Positions 5,727 through 7,919 of a DNA stretch of 7,919 nt are shown here, in pieces; within the stretch, counting starts at the first letter, position 1; every line of letters begins with the position of its first letter. The translations under genes were made by a program, and so were the position numbers. The DNA is taken from positions 1 to 7,919 of the forward strand of contig CAYYFX010000144.1 of assembly GCA_964471155.1 (NCBI GenBank), given 5' to 3'. This DNA comes from CAYYFX01 sp964471155. GTDB taxonomy: Bacteria > ARS69. Under the pieces are notes generated by a model that was not told the DNA's origin, did no database searches, and worked only from the letters and a program-made list of their open reading frames with translations.

Positions 5727-6461
5727 CCCGGCCCCGCCCGCGGCAGACCCCGGGGCGGGGCCGTTCCATTGCGGCGGCCGCGGGACGAACAGGCGCACCG
5801 GCGGCGTCGCGGCGCGCCCCGTCCGTGCCCAGGTGAACGCCGCACCGGCCACGCCGGGGAATGCCAGCGCGTCCAGCGCCGCCTCGAAGCGTCCCCACGC
5901 CACGACCAGGAAGAGCGCGCCGCCCCAGACCTTGGGCAGCTCCTCGAGGCACTCCCGCAGGGGCCACCGCAGCGGCGCGTGATCGAGGGCCAGCGCCACG
6001 CCGAACAGCACCGCGGCGCCGAGCGCCGCCGCCTGCGCCCACCGCGGCGAACCGGACAGCCGTCCCGGCCCGAGCAGGAGCCCCAACTCGAGGGCACCCA
6101 GCGCCAGGTAGGCGGCGGCCTCCGCGAAGCCCAGCCGCGCCGCGAGCAGGGGGACGATCCGGCACTGCTCGTCGAGCGCGAGGCCCAGGAACAACGCCGT
6201 CTGCGCGTCCAGGAACCACGCGTCCCGCGGCTCGATCCGCCCGGCGGCGCTCTCCACGCGGCGGGCCGCGCCGAACGCCAGCGCGCACGCCGCGAGAAGT
6301 CCCGCGGAGAGCGCGGTGTGGATGCCGGCGAAGGGCACGAGCGGCGCCGGATCCTCCAGGTACACCCGCGCGAGCCGGGCCGGACCGTGCGACTCGAGCA
6401 GGATCATGGCCGTGGTGTAGGCGACCAGCGTCCCGAAACCGGCGGCCAGGATCTTGCGCAC
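5619..6461 (-). CDS. Multi-pass membrane protein, function unknown
   Basis: A 280-codon frame whose first ~210 residues form about six hydrophobic segments: roughly 4-23, 41-65, 86-110, 113-132, 142-160 and 178-192. Between them are short basic or acidic loops (ARRVESAAGRIEPRD at 66-80, DEQCR at 97-101). I do not recognise a family. The GTG start at 6459-6461 is supported by GGAGAG 8 bases upstream and by the first membrane segment beginning at once. Codon third positions are nearly all G or C up to about residue 238. After that A/T-ending codons become frequent (TCT, AAA, CGA, GCA, GTT, CCA, GGA, GAA, GAT, TCA) and the sequence is low-complexity Gly/Pro/Ala/Ser. So the last ~40 codons are probably read-through into non-coding DNA or a recent extension. 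It is divergent from the ribonuclease D gene. Confidence 0.7.
   Translation of the reverse strand: MRKILAAGFGTLVAYTTAMILLESHGPARLARVYLEDPAPLVPFAGIHTALSAGLLAACALAFGAARRVESAAGRIEPRDAWFLDAQTALFLGLALDEQCRIVPLLAARLGFAEAAAYLALGALELGLLLGPGRLSGSPRWAQAAALGAAVLFGVALALDHAPLRWPLRECLEELPKVWGGALFLVVAWGRFEAALDALAFPGVAGAAFTWARTGRAATPPVRLFVPRPPQWNGPAPGSAAGGAGKRSGAPVPGTGAPEPDPQCGASDSSAAPPRKLLSH
5689..5726 (+). terminator. Intrinsic-terminator-like hairpin
   Basis: A 13-bp stem (5689-5701 with 5705-5717, one G-U pair) with a three-base CTG loop is followed by GCTTCGTTT, a modest T-rich tail, on the plus strand. It would end transcripts coming from the kinase operon or from the candidate RNA. On the minus strand it has a C-A mismatch and no T-run. 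It overlaps the doubtful tail of the minus-strand membrane protein gene. Confidence 0.5.
5729..5763. repeat. GC-rich 10-bp hairpin
   Basis: CGGCCCCGCC (5729-5738) pairs perfectly with GGCGGGGCCG (5754-5763) across a 15-base loop. No T-run follows on either strand. Together with the hairpin at 5689-5717 it may form a bidirectional termination zone between the converging plus-strand and minus-strand genes. It falls at about codons 233-245 of the minus-strand frame. Confidence 0.4.
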
Positions 6462-6600
6462 GAGAGGACTCTCCGAGGTCTATCCCCGGATCGGGAGAAA
6501 TCGTCGCGGTCTTGACGCCCCTCGGACCTCCCGCACCGTGCCGGGGTGGGCTACCATCCACCGCCTTGCCTGGGCCGCCTCGGGGCCCGATGGGGGATGC
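6462..6600. promoter_or_regulatory. Divergent intergenic region, promoters unclear
   Basis: This 139-base stretch must carry the start signals of both the membrane protein gene and the ribonuclease D gene. On the plus strand TTGACG (6512-6517) is a good -35 box, but no -10 box lies at the right distance. TACCAT (6552-6557) would be a plausible -10 box, with only a poor -35 (TCCCGC) 17 bases upstream. The second reading would start transcription near 6564. No operator-like inverted repeat stands out. Confidence 0.3.
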
Positions 6601-7770
6601 GTGTACATCACCACCACGAAGGACCTCGCGGAGCTCTGCGTCCAGGCGCGCTCCGAGGGCGCGTTCGCCTGGGACACGGAGTTCATCCAGGACCGCACCT
6701 ACTGGGCGAAGCTCTGCCTGGTCCAGGTGGCCACGCGGGACGTCGTGGCCGTCGTCGATCCGCTGGTCGGCCTGGATCTCTCGCCGCTTTGGGATCTCGT
6801 GGCCGATCCCGACGTGCAGGGCGTCGTGCACGCGGGCATCCAGGATTTCCAGATCGTCTTCGACGCCACCGATCGTCCACCGCGCAACGTCTTCGACACG
6901 CAGATCGCGGCGTCCTTCGCCGGCCACGGCGACAGCATCAGCTACGCCGGACTGCTCGCGCGCGAGCTCGGCGTCCGTCTCTCCAAGAAGGAGACGATGA
7001 CGGACTGGTCGCGACGTCCGCTCACCGCCGGCCAGATGGAATACGCCCTGGACGACGTGCGCCACCTGCTGCCCCTGCGGGACCGCCTCACCGGGGAACT
7101 GCGCGAGGCCGGCCGCCTCGACTGGATCGAGGAGGAGCACCGCCCGTACGAGGATCCGCGCACGTTCGCGCGCGACCCGCGCCGCGCCTGGGAGCGGCTG
7201 TCGAAGCGCAAGTCGCTGGACCGCAAGTCGCTCGCGGTGCTGCGCGAGATCGCGGCATGGCGGGAGGAGACCGCCGCGGCGCGCGACGTGCCGCGCAGCC
7301 GCATCGTCGGGGACGAGGTCCTCGTCGAGATCGCGAAGCGTGCGCCGAAGACCCGCGACGCCCTCGCCGCGCTGCGCAGCCTGCACGAGCGCGTGGTGCA
7401 GCAGCATGGCGACGAGATCCTCGCCCGCGTCGCGCGCGGGATCGCCGTGCCCGTCCACGAACGCCCGGACCCGCCTCCGCTCCGCTCCGAGGACCCGGCG
7501 CGCGCCCGGCTCGTGGACCTGATGGACCTGCTCGTCCAGGTGCGCGCGCGGGAGACCGGCGTCGGCCGCAACGTCCTGGCCACGCGGCTGGACCTCGACC
7601 GCGTCGCCGCCGTGCACTTCGGCGAGACGACCGACGATCCGCCCGCCATCCTCACCGGCTGGCGCGGCCGCCTCGTCGGCGACGACCTCCGCCGTCTCCT
7701 CGACGGGGAGATCGTCCTCGGCGTCGATCCGAAGACCCGGCTGCCGGAAGTGGCCCGACGCGAGGCGTAG
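6601..7770 (+). CDS. rnd: Ribonuclease D (3'-5' exoribonuclease)
   Basis: A 389-residue DEDDy-type exoribonuclease, close in length to other RNase D proteins, which trim the 3' ends of tRNA precursors and other small RNAs. The catalytic motifs are complete: Exo I DTE (25-27), Exo II HAGIQDFQIV (77-86, Asp82) and Exo III Y148-x3-D152 in YALDDVRHLLPL. FDTQIAASF (98-106) is the usual strand before the second half. An HRDC domain follows at about 196-273, beginning around RKSLDRKSLAVLREIAAWRE. A further helical C-terminal domain of about 100 residues ends the protein. The GTG at 6601 gives the family-typical start MYITTTKDLAELC and has GGGGGA just upstream, though the spacing is short. A second in-frame GTG at 6538 would add 21 residues that do not look conserved. 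It is apparently a single-gene unit. Confidence 0.95.
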   Translation: MYITTTKDLAELCVQARSEGAFAWDTEFIQDRTYWAKLCLVQVATRDVVAVVDPLVGLDLSPLWDLVADPDVQGVVHAGIQDFQIVFDATDRPPRNVFDTQIAASFAGHGDSISYAGLLARELGVRLSKKETMTDWSRRPLTAGQMEYALDDVRHLLPLRDRLTGELREAGRLDWIEEEHRPYEDPRTFARDPRRAWERLSKRKSLDRKSLAVLREIAAWREETAAARDVPRSRIVGDEVLVEIAKRAPKTRDALAALRSLHERVVQQHGDEILARVARGIAVPVHERPDPPPLRSEDPARARLVDLMDLLVQVRARETGVGRNVLATRLDLDRVAAVHFGETTDDPPAILTGWRGRLVGDDLRRLLDGEIVLGVDPKTRLPEVARREA

Positions 7771-7778
7771 CGCCGGGG

Positions 7779-7804
7779 GCGCGAGGTCGGGGCGCGAGGT
7801 CGGG
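7779..7804. repeat. Two tandem copies of a 13-bp unit
   Basis: GCGCGAGGTCGGG occurs twice head-to-tail with no mismatch (7779-7791 and 7792-7804), starting eight bases after the ribonuclease D stop. Slippage during replication could have produced it. No function is evident. Confidence 0.75.
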
Positions 7805-7849
7805 GCGGCGGACGAGAGGCGCGCGGGCGGGAGGCCGGACGGGGCAGGC

Positions 7850-7907
7850 GGCCCGGTGCCCCTGTCGCGGGCCTCTGCGCGTGAACGCACCGCGCCCTTC
7901 GGGCGCG
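7850..7907. repeat. Two GC-rich hairpins after ribonuclease D
   Basis: GGCCCG (7850-7855) pairs with CGGGCC (7868-7873). CGCGCCC-TTC-GGGCGCG (7891-7907) is a perfect 7-bp stem with a three-base loop. Neither is followed by a T-run on the plus strand. The second is the better candidate for stopping ribonuclease D transcription, or it may belong to whatever lies beyond the right edge. No gene is recognisable in 7771-7919. Confidence 0.4.
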
Positions 7908-7919
7908 TGGCGTGCATGC

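Noticed and set aside
5461..7917. An 818-codon open frame on the minus strand
   Set aside because: It is antisense to ribonuclease D and shares the membrane protein's strand in another frame. Its residue content is biased by GC and no family motif is present.
1..7919. CRISPR array, transposase, phage, toxin-antitoxin, tRNA or rRNA
   Set aside because: No regularly spaced repeats, no such protein motifs, and no cloverleaf or rRNA-like segment was found in any part of the window.

Overview
This is a very GC-rich bacterial chromosome segment in which nearly every frame is open, so genes were chosen by family motifs, start context and codon use rather than ORF length. A lipid A-type acyltransferase (HFGNWE motif) points to a Gram-negative cell with lipopolysaccharide or a similar outer-membrane lipid. 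The mix of high GC, GTG starts, a short Obg and a PfkB kinase with a GG-x-x-YN entry motif would fit a high-GC FCB-like or uncultured lineage (Eisenbacteria/Gemmatimonadota type) or a myxobacterium-like group. That placement is inference only; no rRNA or marker comparison was possible.

Layout. Positions 1-252 are non-coding as far as I can tell, with a compact three-way-junction inverted repeat (25-70) and a leftward sigma-54-like element (183-200). A HAD-family phosphatase gene lies on the minus strand (253-948). Divergent from it, behind a good sigma-70-like promoter (1003-1031), is a five-gene plus-strand operon: obg (1074-2081), a HEAT-repeat protein (2078-2674), dprA (2671-3492), a lipid A-type acyltransferase (3489-4394) and a PfkB sugar kinase (4391-5368). 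All four junctions are 4-base start/stop overlaps (GTGA or ATGA), so the genes are almost certainly co-transcribed and translationally coupled.

Positions 5369-5618 hold no convincing gene. They contain two adjacent perfect palindromes, a sigma-54-like sequence, and then a run of hairpins that ends in a terminator-like stem-loop near 5717-5726. The wobble pairs in these hairpins are all G-U when read on the plus strand, which suggests a plus-strand structured RNA. A minus-strand multi-pass membrane protein of unknown function (5619-6461) points towards this region, and its last ~40 codons lose the gene's codon bias where they overlap the hairpins. Divergent from it is a ribonuclease D gene (6601-7770). 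The last 149 bases hold a 13-bp tandem repeat and GC-rich hairpins.

The protein-coding content is mostly housekeeping: ribosome-linked GTPase, DNA uptake/recombination, outer-membrane lipid synthesis, RNA 3' processing. I see no CRISPR array, transposase, phage or defence gene. The most novel-looking element is the hairpin-rich intergenic region at 5535-5726.
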